From positions 16,906,815-16,970,814 of the forward strand of contig OX155965.1 in assembly GCA_944548615.1 (NCBI GenBank): a stretch of DNA of 64,000 nucleotides, in the 5' to 3' direction. A program made the translations under genes and the position numbers. Source of the stretch: Micropterix aruncella. Taxonomy: Eukaryota; Arthropoda; Insecta; Lepidoptera; Micropterigidae. Positions 1 through 9,815 of the stretch are shown piece by piece; position 1 is the first letter of the stretch; each line of letters begins with the position of its first letter. The notes below the pieces were generated by a model. That model saw nothing but the letters and a program-made list of their open reading frames with translations. It searched no databases and had not been told where the DNA came from.

Positions 1-342
1 AACATCTTGCGGTGTCGACTACAACGGGCGAGCCCGTCACCACAGGACGTTTTAACGATTAGTCGTTCTGTCGCCCTGCAGTGAACGTAGAAGACTTTGG
101 ACAGTACAATCCTACGTCCAGCTACGTCACAACCCGTGAGAGTCCAACGCCTTACCGCGAGTGAGCCAGGAAGAAACCCGGCGGGCTCGAGATACTCGCG
201 CCCTCACTTCCAATTGTGACCAGATTTCTCCGGTCTCTCGATTGGTTACGAGTTCGAGGTCGCTTGCGCGGTCCTCTCCCTTACGAAGCGGTGAAACGGA
301 GTGCACCGAATCTGTCGCGGACCAAGGCGTCCTTTGCCCGAC
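1..342 (+). repeat. Self-nesting repeat 'unit', copy 1 (5' arm only)
   Basis: This is the 5' arm of a GC-rich interspersed repeat. It starts near position 6 (CTTGCGGTGTCGAC) and runs through blocks shared with the other copies, including GAGTTCGAGGTCGCTTGCGC and CGGACCAAGGCGTCCTTTGC. It stops at GCCCG (340), about 120 bp short of the usual arm/core junction, and the core is missing. It closely matches the unit at 27733-28405: both carry the CTTGCGG 5' extension and GAGTCGGGCAAAGGACGCC (read on the other strand). Positions 341-353 (ACTCTGACTAACA) look like the right half of its own target duplication; only AACA (1-4) of the left half lies in the window. No open frame that I recognise. Confidence 0.8.
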
Positions 343-355
343 TCTGACTAACAGT
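343..355. repeat. 13-bp target-site duplication, left copy
   Basis: TCTGACTAACAGT here is identical to 6207-6219. The two copies directly bracket the R1-clade element, as expected from target-primed insertion. In other units the same sequence marks the arm/core junction, so it is the target and not part of the retrotransposon. Confidence 0.8.
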
Positions 356-825
356 TAAGAGTTTCAAGGCGATAGGTGAGGGCAGCAAACCCCGCCCACC
401 GCCCGGGCAGTTATAACGACGAGGGTCGTCTTGTCTGCCCGGGATGTCGTGCTACGACAACCCTGCGCGTACCAGAAGGGTAAAACGCGCAGGGGGTGAA
501 ATAGGGTAAACCACCCCCCCCGTACCGCCCCGAGAACCCATTTATTCAAAAAAATAAAACTTATTTACAAAAAAAAAATTAAAAATTTTACAAAATATTA
601 CAAATTTATCGAGAAAAGAACAACAATATCGTAAATTTAGGAGCCGGTAAGCGGGGTAGAGGACGCTCCAGAACAATGAACGTGAAGGCGCGCTGTCCGT
701 GGGCAGGTCTCGGAGCAGCCACGGGGGGGAGGAATCCCTGGATCCTGCAAAGAACGAAACGCCCCTCGGGGCGGTAAAGAGACGGACACAAAGACGGGCA
801 CTTCGGGCTGGAAGTAGCCGCCGAA
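356..825 (-). other. 3' UTR of the R1-clade element
   Basis: This stretch follows the ORF2 stop. On the plus strand it contains an A-rich block (about 546-620), so the RNA would carry a U-rich tract upstream of a GC-rich terminal segment of about 180 nt. There is no poly(A) tail at the junction with the target duplication. In site-specific R1-clade elements the 3' UTR is usually what the reverse transcriptase recognises; that role is inferred here. Confidence 0.6.
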
Positions 826-3800
826 TCACGCCACCAAGGAAGAGGGTACCCCCTGGGGGGTATCCCGAAGCCTCATGCTTTCCCAAGAAGCCACCCAGAG
901 CCCCACAAACTCGCCAAACGACTGGAAGCAGCTCCTACAACTGACCAAATCCGGGTACCAAATCGGAGAACGCCCAACGCACGCGCCCACTGCATCCATC
1001 AATTTCTCCCGTGCAGCCGCTAGAATTGGGCAAGACCAAATTACGTGTTCCGCAGTTTGGCGACCATACCCACAGGCGCACCGGGGGTCATCGGCAAGTC
1101 CAAAGTCAAATAGTTTGGCTCTGAACTCTCCGTGGCCCCCAACCAGCTGCGTAGTATGGTGGTCGAACCGCAGAAACGAATTTGCCATCCGCACTGCAAC
1201 AGACGGGAAGAAGCAATGGGTGAGGCGGCCCGTACCCCCGGCGTCCCATCTAGCCTGCCAGACACGCAAGGACTCCACCCGAATCAGGCGGGCAAACTCC
1301 CCAGCTCGGTGCGCCACCGGGTCGATCGATAGGCCATGAAGGACTACCGGCTCGCCCCGGCGGTACCGCGACAAGGCTGCACGCTCCAGAATCTCCAGGT
1401 CAATCGGCAGAACGCCAGCGATGACGGGTAACGCAAGAGTGGACGTCGTTCTGTACGCCCCGGTCAGGGCCACGAGAGGGATGCGCTGTCCGCGCAGCAG
1501 CGCGACACGCGTCGCCTCAGGAACAGCAGACTCCGTCCAAGCGCGTGCGGCATAAGTCGCACGCGGGACGAAGACGCCCTTATAGATAGTCATGACCGCC
1601 GGGAAACGAATTCCCCAGTCGGCCCGACTCACTCCGCGGAGCGCAAAGAATAGATCCCGGGATTTTTCGGCTGTAATCTTTGCGTGCGAAAGAAAGGAAA
1701 GGGAAGCCGTAAGCGTCACCCCCAGGTATCGAACGGTGGCCGGGAAGGATACCGGGCGACCGTTCATCCTGATAACAGGGTTCCGCTTAAGATGTCCCTT
1801 CAGGAGAAGCGCCTGAGTTTTCGTCGGAGAGAAGGTGAGTCTGTTTCGCTGACCCCATCCGAGGATCAGGTCCAGCGAGTCAGCCACCCTTCTTTCGACC
1901 TCTGCGCGACTCCTGCCGCCCACCAGGAGGAGAGCGTCGTCTGCATAAGCGCTGACGGTGCACCCCTCCGGGTAAGGTAGACCGAGGAAATCATCAAAGA
2001 GAATGTTCCATAGGCTAGGACCCAACACTGACCCCTGTGGACAGCCCATAGTCGGGGTTTTGGTGACGCTGGTCGGGCCGTACCTCAGAGTGACAGATCT
2101 GTCTGAAAAGTAGCTCCTCACTACTTTCAACAAATTGTTCGGGCACAGGCGGGCGCGAAGCTTGCATATGAGCATCGGCCACCACGCGTTGTCGAATGCA
2201 CCGGAGATATCCAAAAATACGCCTACCACGTAGCGGCCGTCATAGTTGCGGACCCAGTTCTTCGCAAACAGGATGGCGTCCTCCGTGCTTTTCCCTCGGG
2301 TAAAGCCAAACTGACGCTCGTTCTGGGGAGACAGAGTCCTTTCCAGCCGTTCGCGCACAAGCACTTCGAGCACCTTACCCATTATGGGAAGGAGCGTGAT
2401 GGGCCTGTACGCTTTCGGATCCGAGCGCGGCTTGTCGTTACCTTTGGGAATCACCCGCAGGAGGCCAGCCTTCCAGCATAATGGGAAATGACCGTCCCTA
2501 ATGCATTTCTGCATCAGGACAGTCACCTCCCATCTTGCGAATTCCCACACCCGCTTCACTATATCAGACGTAAAGTTGTCTATCCCCGGTGCCTTTCTGC
2601 GCGATAGCGACCCGATGATGGTGCCGACCTCGTCCGCTGTTACCTCTGACAGATCAGGTACGCGCGAGTCTACGGCAATAAGCCGCCGCAGCTGCGCGTG
2701 GTGGGGATCGTCATTGTCATTCCGATCCGATGGACACAAAGAACCGAGGAGAACTGAAAGAGTACCTTCGGTGTCAAGCGGGGCGGAAGTACCCTCGACA
2801 ATGCTAGAGAGGTAGTTCCCACCCCGCTTGGCACCTTTGTCGATGACGTTCTTCATGTCCCATGGGTTTGCATTCCCAACTTCGCTAACCCATGTACGCC
2901 AGGAATCAGTCTTGGCACGCCTAATGGCGGCGTGGTAGACGCTCCGAGCCGATCTCAGGGACTCCCGAAGTACCTCCACACGCTCAGGGGGAAGAGAACC
3001 CCTGCGGGCTTCCCCCATGCGGCGGTACGCTTGCCGGAAGCACCTGCGAAGGTCGGATATTTCCGGAGACCACCACGGTGCCGTAAAGCCTCCGCAGGGC
3101 CTCCTCCGACCGAGGACCGACTCGCAGGCCGAGGCAACTGCCTCATGAAGTGCAACACTAAGTGCCTCGGCCGAATTGGAGTGAGGGGACGGGAACCGGG
3201 AGAGCCTCTCACAGAGGGACTCCCCAAAGCGGTCCCAGTCCACATCCGAGGTGCGGTACGCCCATTCCGAGGGGGACGGGGGATTCACACGGCGGCCAAT
3301 GTCGAAGGTAACTAGTCTATGGTCTGAGGAAGACGACGATTCGTGGACGGTCCAGTTCATCATCTCCCGGGCGAATCCAGGGGAGCACAGCGTCAAATCC
3401 ACATTGCTGGACCCGCCGGGGCCACAGAAGGTCCGGGGCTGCCCGGGGGAGTTGACAATATGCAACCCATAGGTCGCTATCAGCTCCTCGACAGCCTCGG
3501 CTCTTCCCTTCGCGACCCTGTCCAGGCGGTCCAGGTTGCCGTCGTCGTGCCAGGACGGGGAGCGGGCATTAAAATCGCCCGCTACCACTACCGGCCGACC
3601 CCGAAGAGCGTCAAGGGCCGCGGCGAGTTCAGCAACGTAGGCGTCCACAGCCTCGCCAAACTGGAAGTAGACGCTGATGAAGTAGCAGTCCACATCGTTG
3701 ATAACTATGGACGCGCAGGCGAGGTGCTCACTGGAGAGCCGATCCAGGAACAGGGGAGGCGGGAGAGACGAACTCACCGCGATCCCTGCCATGGGTCGGT

Positions 3801-3993
3801 GCCCCTTCTCGAGCACAACGCACCGCCCGTCAATACCCCGGGTTTTACCGAGGAACGTGAACTGCTCCTGCACAAACGCCACTCCAATACCCATCGTCTC
3901 AAGCGTGCGACCGAATTCGGCCGTTACAGCCCTGCTTCTCTGAAGATTCAGTTGCGCGCAACTTATCATTAGTTGGGGACTATGCCCCGCCAT
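826..3993 (-). CDS. R1-clade ORF2: endonuclease and reverse transcriptase polyprotein
   Basis: The 1055-aa protein nicks target DNA and copies the element RNA at the nick. Residues about 8-235 form an APE-like endonuclease with GDFNA (D140, N142) and SSSDHRL (D224, H225) as catalytic landmarks. The reverse transcriptase spans about 445-770, with GIDNF (470), LDISGAFD (D595) and the active-site YADD (683-686). A CCHC motif (C972, C974, H983, C988) lies near the C-terminus, as in other R1-clade proteins. There is no RNase H domain, also typical of the clade. No frameshift or internal stop is present, and the length is normal for the clade. The chosen ATG at 3993 overlaps the end of ORF1 by 14 nt (ATGGCGGGGCATAG), so translation probably depends on reinitiation or coupling after the ORF1 stop. 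The product should be catalytically competent on sequence grounds. Confidence 0.93.
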   Translation of the reverse strand: MAGHSPQLMISCAQLNLQRSRAVTAEFGRTLETMGIGVAFVQEQFTFLGKTRGIDGRCVVLEKGHRPMAGIAVSSSLPPPLFLDRLSSEHLACASIVINDVDCYFISVYFQFGEAVDAYVAELAAALDALRGRPVVVAGDFNARSPSWHDDGNLDRLDRVAKGRAEAVEELIATYGLHIVNSPGQPRTFCGPGGSSNVDLTLCSPGFAREMMNWTVHESSSSSDHRLVTFDIGRRVNPPSPSEWAYRTSDVDWDRFGESLCERLSRFPSPHSNSAEALSVALHEAVASACESVLGRRRPCGGFTAPWWSPEISDLRRCFRQAYRRMGEARRGSLPPERVEVLRESLRSARSVYHAAIRRAKTDSWRTWVSEVGNANPWDMKNVIDKGAKRGGNYLSSIVEGTSAPLDTEGTLSVLLGSLCPSDRNDNDDPHHAQLRRLIAVDSRVPDLSEVTADEVGTIIGSLSRRKAPGIDNFTSDIVKRVWEFARWEVTVLMQKCIRDGHFPLCWKAGLLRVIPKGNDKPRSDPKAYRPITLLPIMGKVLEVLVRERLERTLSPQNERQFGFTRGKSTEDAILFAKNWVRNYDGRYVVGVFLDISGAFDNAWWPMLICKLRARLCPNNLLKVVRSYFSDRSVTLRYGPTSVTKTPTMGCPQGSVLGPSLWNILFDDFLGLPYPEGCTVSAYADDALLLVGGRSRAEVERRVADSLDLILGWGQRNRLTFSPTKTQALLLKGHLKRNPVIRMNGRPVSFPATVRYLGVTLTASLSFLSHAKITAEKSRDLFFALRGVSRADWGIRFPAVMTIYKGVFVPRATYAARAWTESAVPEATRVALLRGQRIPLVALTGAYRTTSTLALPVIAGVLPIDLEILERAALSRYRRGEPVVLHGLSIDPVAHRAGEFARLIRVESLRVWQARWDAGGTGRLTHCFFPSVAVRMANSFLRFDHHTTQLVGGHGEFRAKLFDFGLADDPRCACGYGRQTAEHVIWSCPILAAAREKLMDAVGACVGRSPIWYPDLVSCRSCFQSFGEFVGLWVASWESMRLRDTPQGVPSSLVA

Positions 3994-5683
3994 AGTTCGT
4001 GGTGGCTATCTCCCTGTCCACCGCGCGCTGATAGGCCGGACAGCCCGACGAGCCCGTCACGTGAGCTGCTTCCTTTCGCAGACCCGAGCATGTGGCACAC
4101 TTGGGGGGTGCCTCCTTAGCAGGGCAAGCCGACCTCTCGTGTCCCTTGCCGGCGCAATGTCCGCAGACTACCTCCTGCGAGCACTTCCCCTGGGTGTGCC
4201 CGAAATTGTGGCAGCGGAAACACCTTACCGCCCCGATGTAGTCACGCACTCTGCAAGAGTCCCAGTCCAGGAACACTCTCCCCTCCGCCACAAGCACCGC
4301 TCGCACCGCCGGGTGCACGATCCAAACACTTTGGACGACAGGGCCGTCCCTCTGGCCGAACGCGAACGCCCGGCGGGTCGAGCCTAGCGCAGTTGCCTTA
4401 TCCACTGAGCAGCGGCCCTCGAGGTTCTGCGACCAAATCAGCTCTTTGATTTCTCCTTCCTTGAGGTCCCGCGGAATGTCATGGATTACAATCCGCGGAA
4501 ATCGACCCTGCGGTTCGACGGCCTTCAGCCCCGCACCACGAAGTTTATCGCCCGCGGCCTTCACTCTTTCCAGACCCCCCGGAGTGGAGGTCTGGACCAG
4601 AACGCCGGCCCGAGCCACCTTCCTCACAGTGACCGGTCGGAACCCGTCGACCGCAGGGTCAAGTGCCTTCAAAAGAGCCGCTTTGGTCGACTCCGAGGTG
4701 GCTGCGGCATCCTCAATCGCAGGGTAAATAATGACCGAGGGCCTCTTAGGAGGCACCTCCCTCATCCGGTTCCCCGCGACCTGTAGGTTGATGCCCCTCT
4801 TGAGGGCATCCCCATAAGAGGGCGAGGACGAGCTCGGGGGGGAGGCCAGCGAGGGGGCTGGTCTTGCCACCAGTTCCCTCACCGAGGTCTCCATCGATCT
4901 CATCCCCCCCAGGATCTCATCTGCGATCCCGAGCCGCCCGTGGGCGGCAGCGAGATCGCAGGCAAGCCTGGACACCAGGCCCAGGATGCCCGCTGTCTCC
5001 CCGGCCAACCTCATCTTCTGATCCGCCGTTAGGCGGCAGCGGGTCGGGGTATCCCCCTCGCAGGTGATGGCCGCCATACGGGCCAACGCGTCCTCCACCC
5101 CACTTACCGCCAACTTAGCCTCGCTAGCAGGTGGCGGAGTAGACACAGCCACCGCGGGCGCGCGGGAACAAACAGCTCTGGTAGGTGGGGGGGCGGTGGC
5201 CCTCGCCCCGACGACCGCAGTGTCAGTGTCCGTCTCCCTCTCGCCGTCCTCGTCGCTGCACTCCATGTTAGCTCTTTTGGCCTTCGGGGGGGTTTTCTTC
5301 TTTAGCCTCCTTTTCGCTCGGGTCATCATGGCTACCTCCCCTTCTGCACGGCGCGGCGACGCCGGGGCAGCAGCTCGCTGGGGGGGAAGGAGGGGGGGCG
5401 GCGAGGTCTCGCCACCACCCCCGGACCTCCCACTCACCCGCGAGGGCACTGGCAGGGGCGGGAACGCCCCCGCGCCTCGCCTAGGGGACACCGCGCCCGA
5501 AACCGCCCCGGCCACCGAACCTCGTGGTGAAGTGGGGGGCGGGGGGCGGGGGGCCGGCGGGGGGGACCGCGGAATGCGCGGCGACCTCCCGAAGGGATCG
5601 CCCCCCCCGCCCGGATCACTTGCAGCCATCCCCGATTCACGGGGAAAAGTACGAAAATGCGCGCTCGCACTCCGCGCAGGCAC
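3980..5683 (-). CDS. R1-clade ORF1: zinc-knuckle nucleic-acid-binding (Gag-like) protein
   Basis: This 567-aa ORF1 protein is expected to bind the element RNA and direct the ribonucleoprotein to chromatin. The N-terminal third is low-complexity and rich in Pro, Gly, Arg, Ser and Ala, followed by a basic stretch (KRRLKKKTPPKAKR). The centre (about 330-480) resembles the folded domain of other R1-clade ORF1 proteins. Three zinc knuckles lie at the C-terminus: CX2CX4HX4C at 488-501, the same at 507-520, and a longer CX2CX8HX6C at 529-548. The frame is uninterrupted. The first ATG of the open frame was taken as the start; an internal Met at residue 19 is an alternative. The stop overlaps the ORF2 start. 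A long plus-strand frame opposite this gene (5064-6215) is a GC-driven shadow. Confidence 0.9.
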   Translation of the reverse strand: MPARSASAHFRTFPRESGMAASDPGGGGDPFGRSPRIPRSPPPAPRPPPPTSPRGSVAGAVSGAVSPRRGAGAFPPLPVPSRVSGRSGGGGETSPPPLLPPQRAAAPASPRRAEGEVAMMTRAKRRLKKKTPPKAKRANMECSDEDGERETDTDTAVVGARATAPPPTRAVCSRAPAVAVSTPPPASEAKLAVSGVEDALARMAAITCEGDTPTRCRLTADQKMRLAGETAGILGLVSRLACDLAAAHGRLGIADEILGGMRSMETSVRELVARPAPSLASPPSSSSPSYGDALKRGINLQVAGNRMREVPPKRPSVIIYPAIEDAAATSESTKAALLKALDPAVDGFRPVTVRKVARAGVLVQTSTPGGLERVKAAGDKLRGAGLKAVEPQGRFPRIVIHDIPRDLKEGEIKELIWSQNLEGRCSVDKATALGSTRRAFAFGQRDGPVVQSVWIVHPAVRAVLVAEGRVFLDWDSCRVRDYIGAVRCFRCHNFGHTQGKCSQEVVCGHCAGKGHERSACPAKEAPPKCATCSGLRKEAAHVTGSSGCPAYQRAVDREIATTNYGGA

Positions 5684-6206
5684 TCCTCCTTGCGAGACAC
5701 CAGCGCCGATGAAACTGCGGCGCTGCTATGCCGGCCCACTACGCGTATCGCGCCTGCCCGCAGGTCTGCGGACTCGCGCGCGGCGTCGCGCACGCCACTC
5801 AGCCGGCGCACACCGCGTCGCGGCCAAGACAGTGAAGGCGAAGGCGTGGGCGCACCTCTCACAAATGAGTTTAACGAGAATCCTCCGCAAACTTGCGACT
5901 CGCCCTCAGTGGCCCTCGCCGCGGGGCTCACCCACGCCGACAGCGCCCGAAAAAGCGGTCGCCGGACGCACAGCCTCCCCTTTAACGTCGCACCGCAAAC
6001 GTCAAAATGGCTTTCGCCGCACAGGGGCCAACCCCGGCGGGGTGCAGCGCCACGAACGCTGTCGCAGGTGCACGGACACACCGGCTATGCAGTGCAATTG
6101 CACTAAACTCCGGAATACACAGGAAAACACTAAAAACTATTTTATTAGCGCTTTGAGACGGAGCAGTTGCAGAGACGTCAGTCTGCGGCGACTGCTCAGC
6201 CCGAAG
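5684..6206 (-). promoter_or_regulatory. 5' UTR and probable internal promoter of the R1-clade element
   Basis: About 520 bp lie between the element's 5' junction (minus-strand start CTTCGGGCTGAGCAGTCGCC) and the ORF1 ATG. LINEs of this kind normally carry an internal promoter here. No TATA or initiator motif stands out, so the promoter role comes from family knowledge, not from a seen signal. Its presence to the very junction is the evidence that the element is not 5'-truncated. Confidence 0.5.
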
Positions 6207-6662
6207 TCTGACTAACAGTCGGGGGAGTCTGAAAGCAGTACTGTTTCCTATAGAGCGGGGGTGGTTGCGGACCTTACGGCGACTACTCTTAAAACGACCA
6301 TCGGCTACCCGATCCTGGATGAACAGCCGGGCAAAGGATGCCGTGGTCCGCGATAGATTCGGTATACACCGTTTCACCGCTTCGTAAGGGAGAGGACCGC
6401 GCAAGCGACCTCGAACTCGTAACCAATCGAGAGACCGGAGTAATGTGGTCGCAATTGGAAGCAAGGGCGTGAGTGTAAGCCCGCTGGGTAACACTCCTGG
6501 CTATCTCGCGCTTAAGGCGTTGGCCTCTTGCGGGCATGTGGCGGAGCTTGGCGGTGGATTGTTTTGTCCAAGTCTTCTGCGTTCACTTCACGGGAGAGAG
6601 AACAACGAAAAGTTAAAACTTCCTGAGGTGGTGGGTTCGCCCGTTGTAGTTGACAACTCTAT
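6207..6662 (-). repeat. Self-nesting repeat unit, copy 2 (arm, inverted relative to copy 1)
   Basis: This is the 5' arm read on the minus strand, from the terminal GAGTTGTCAACTAC (complement of about 6648-6662) to the arm/core junction at 6207-6220. The first 13 bp are the right-hand target duplication of the R1 element. This arm is the original host site into which copy 1 and then the R1 element appear to have gone. The core that should follow is outside the window. Confidence 0.8.
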
Positions 6663-7928
6663 AAATTTTACTGAACTGGTTATAAATAAATTATCACAAA
6701 CTCCCTCTAATAATTATCACAAAATCTTTATATCAAATAAGTAATAAATCATAAACTCTCTCTTTTCTTTGCGCAACTTTAGATTCAGGATCTTGACTTA
6801 CGGCGGCAAATTAGTTATTTGTAAATAAGTTATTTTATAGAAGGCAGTTGACACAAAATATTGTTTAGTGCTTCTGAGTGTTTTTTTCGTCAGCTTTCGT
6901 TGGCACGCGAAGCACTGCCTATTGGTTAGTTATACTGATTGTATTGAACACAATATAATCTTCGTAAATCTGAAACTGCTTCTAAAGGCATATTCGAATC
7001 ACGTTTGAAGCTAAACGTTCAAATTCCAATTATGCTGAAACTGATATACATCAAACCGCTACACAGAAGGCAGACCAATTAGAAGCAATCTTGAATTTCT
7101 ATAATGACTGCCTCCCGGAGCGGCGTTTCCGATTCAAGCTGCAGGGTTGTTAGGTAAAGGAAACTCTATATCATGATTCATTCCTGGTCTCTCATGTTTG
7201 GCGCTTTGTGGAGCGTATGGCGTCGTCTATACAACGTGCTCAATTTACATCACAGTTTCGGGCCGCTCCATTTCAGGCGCCTTTGCAACGCATTTCACGC
7301 AAACTTGCAGTTGTGCAAACTCGCAATTGCATGCGGAAAGCACACATCACATAGTTTGATAAACTGGAAGTACTTTAGTGGACGAGCGAAGCGAATTCAC
7401 ACTTGCGCAACTCGAGCTTTAAATATTCGACTACACTGAGATAAATATAACCATGTAATACATGGAAGTAAGCATGTTTCAACAAGGATTACGTATGTAA
7501 CGCTGACTGTGGTCCATACATAGGAATGAACATAACGCGAAACGGTGCTGGCGTGACGGAAATTACCGTGCCGTCAAGTTAAGCCATAATGTTATTTCAT
7601 TACGTTGCGACCTTGGTATCTCGCTTCTAACATGACAGCATGTAGTAGGATACGTACGGATATAGTCGGACATGTGAATCATGTTAAAACTACAGTATAC
7701 TGTTATTTGTTATATATCTCGTATACGGTGAAGGGTATAAATGTTGTGACAAAGAGCTCCCGAAAAGTTTAATATTTTCGTGTAAAAACGGGATTTTCAT
7801 TAGCTAAACTAATATAGAAGTGCGCGTAACTAGCCTTCGATCAAACTAAGGAAAGATTCTACACCTGAGACAACACCGTAAGTCTTTTATGAAGAATTGA
7901 AATCAAACTCTTTTAAATCGCAAAAAAA
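6663..7928. other. AT-rich stretch without recognisable gene
   Basis: No coding frame resembles a known family, and no terminal repeats were seen. The short open frame at 7173-7439 has no recognisable motif. Confidence 0.5.
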
Positions 7929-7974
7929 TTGAAAATCGAAACAGCTGTCAAATTAAATCGAATAATTAATTATT

Positions 7975-8042
7975 TTTGGAAAAGACCTTTTACCTCCAAT
8001 AATATAGGTAATTTCTGCAACAAAATTGCTAATGAACACCTT
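7975..8042 (+). repeat. 68-bp direct duplication, misplaced copy
   Basis: This is identical to 8418-8485. The downstream copy continues smoothly into LINE linker sequence; this one joins abruptly to endonuclease sequence, so this is the displaced copy. Confidence 0.85.
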
Positions 8043-8417
8043 AATTACACAGTAGTCTGCGTCTACAGAATTCCAAACAGCGTTTTTGACATCTTTATGA
8101 ATCAACCAGGAAAAGTGATGGATCTTCTTTCTTGTGAAAATAACACGATAATTATGGCTGGCGACTTTAATATTGATCTACTGAAGCCATCGTACTTCGC
8201 AAAAACTCTATGTGATTTTTTAAGAACATACAACCTCCAAAGTTTAGTTGAATTCCCTACAGAACACAAAATTTAAGCGCCACGTGTATTGACCTGATAT
8301 TTTCCAACATATCCTGTGATAAAATTTCAGTACGAAATATATTGATCGATTTCTCAGATCACAACGCACAGCTCTTAGAATCTAAAGTCCATAAAAAACC
8401 GACTCATGGAGGGCATG

Positions 8418-8485
8418 TTTGGAAAAGACCTTTTACCTCCAATAATATAGGTAATTTCTGCAACAAAATTGCTAATGAACACCTT
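8418..8485 (+). repeat. 68-bp direct duplication, in-place copy
   Basis: This matches 7975-8042 base for base at an offset of 443 bp. It encodes WKRPFTSNNIGNFCNKIANE in frame with the rest of the LINE ORF. Confidence 0.85.
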
Positions 8486-9815
8486 TACCTTGACTTACTC
8501 AATCCCGAGGACACTTTTTCAGAATTTTTAAGATTTTTTAACTGTAATCTTGAAGCTTGTTTTCCAAAAAAGTTACATTGCGCAGACCAACGCAAAAAAC
8601 GCTCATGGATCACTCCAGGACTGAAAACATCACTGACTAAGCTTCAACTCTTACAAGATATCTGCAATAGTAGCGGACTCAAAAATTACTACTTAAAATA
8701 CAAAAACGTTTATGACCAAGCTGTGGTAACAGCAAATCGGATTAGTATTAAACAAGAAATAGTAAACTTTAGAAATCAAATACAGGCCACATGGAAAATT
8801 ATTAATAGAGAGTGTAGAAACAAAGGCAATGACCATGACAATATAACTGAAGTAATCCATGATAATATAAGGTATACGGAACCAGAAGAACTAGCGAACA
8901 TGTTTAATGACTTTTTTATCAATGCTTGTAATACTATAAATAAGGCGCTGCCGTCCAGTGAGAAGGCTAATAATATAGTAGCGGTTCCAGAATCGATATA
9001 TCTCTATCCAATTACTGAAACGGAGCTAATTTCCTGTATAAAAGGCCTGAAGTCTAAATCTGCGACTGATATTTGGGAACATTCTATGAAACTTTTAAAA
9101 GATGCGTCCGCCGTAATTACACCCAAATTCCTTCCCATTTTGAATAGCTGCCTAAAACTAGGAGTCTTTCCTTCTAAAATGAAAGTAGCGAAAGTATTCA
9201 TAAGAAAGGTTCAAAAACAGAACTAAATAATTTTCGCCCAATATCTTTGGTGCCTTGTTTTGCAAAGGTTTTCGAGAAAATAATTTTCAATCGTCTTTTA
9301 GAATTCTTGGATAAAAGAACATACTATCCAATAACCAGTTTGGATTTAGTAAACATAAATCAACCACCATGGCAATTGGGGAACTAGTAAAGCTCATTTT
9401 AAAATCCTTGGACAACTCTCTAAATCCGCTCGCGGTATTCTGTGATTTGTCCAAGGCTTTCGATTCTGTCAATCATGATATCCTTCTATAAATGTTAACA
9501 TTTCAATCTGAATTTATATATCAGTGCATAATTTATGCGAAAGCAAATTTGAAAACGAGTAAAAGCATTCGAGTCGGCATGAACATAAAACTCGCAATAA
9601 AAATAATGTAGTAACCCCAAAGTGCGGCTTTCTTTATACCAGAGATCATATTTATATTTTGGGTTTAAATTTTTCAACTCGTTGCCAGCAGAAATTAAAA
9701 TACTTCAAGAGGTTGCATTTAAGAAATGCATAAAAAGAAACTTAGCCATGCATGCTCTCAATAATTTTGATGAATTTGACAAGGCCGTCTTAGTTTTTTT
9801 TAAATAAATTTATCT

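Larger units (their letters stand above)
356..6206 (-). mobile_element. Full-length R1-clade non-LTR retrotransposon
   Basis: This 5.85-kb element is read on the minus strand and bounded by a perfect 13-bp duplication. It has a 5' UTR of about 520 bp, ORF1, ORF2 and a 3' UTR of about 470 bp. It is far more GC-rich than its AT-rich surroundings. Placement in the R1 clade rests on an APE-type endonuclease at the ORF2 N-terminus, a reverse transcriptase, a C-terminal CCHC motif, no RNase H, three zinc knuckles in ORF1, and the absence of a terminal poly(A) (the 3' end reads CCTTGAAACTCTTA). Many known R1-clade elements are site-specific, and this one sits in a site used by two other insertions in the window. 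Uninterrupted ORFs and a perfect duplication suggest a recent arrival. Its exact family (TRAS, SART, RT, Waldo or other) cannot be fixed by eye. Confidence 0.88.
7929..9815 (+). pseudogene. Degenerate CR1/Jockey-like LINE remnant
   Basis: Pieces of a LINE ORF2 occur in order. An endonuclease fragment carries MAGDFNIDLL (8154-8183) and continues to LIDFSDHNAQL (8339-8371). The linker and start of the reverse transcriptase run as an open frame at 8342-9226. A frameshift follows, then FRPISLVPCFAKVFEK (9235-9282) and VFCDLSKAFDSVNHDIL (9437-9487). The catalytic core with the YxDD box is deleted. A C-terminal piece (HEHKTRNKNN, about 9579-9608, then FNSLPAEIKIL, about 9670-9702) ends near 9807. 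The frame is broken at several places and a 68-bp segment is duplicated, so no product is expected. The family call is approximate: the RPISL and FCDLSKAFDSV style fits the CR1/Jockey group. Confidence 0.8.

Noticed and set aside
5064..6215. A 383-codon plus-strand open frame
   Set aside because: It is antisense to ORF1 and the 5' UTR of the R1 element, its composition is GC-driven low complexity, and it has no domain. The minus-strand frame has clear zinc knuckles.
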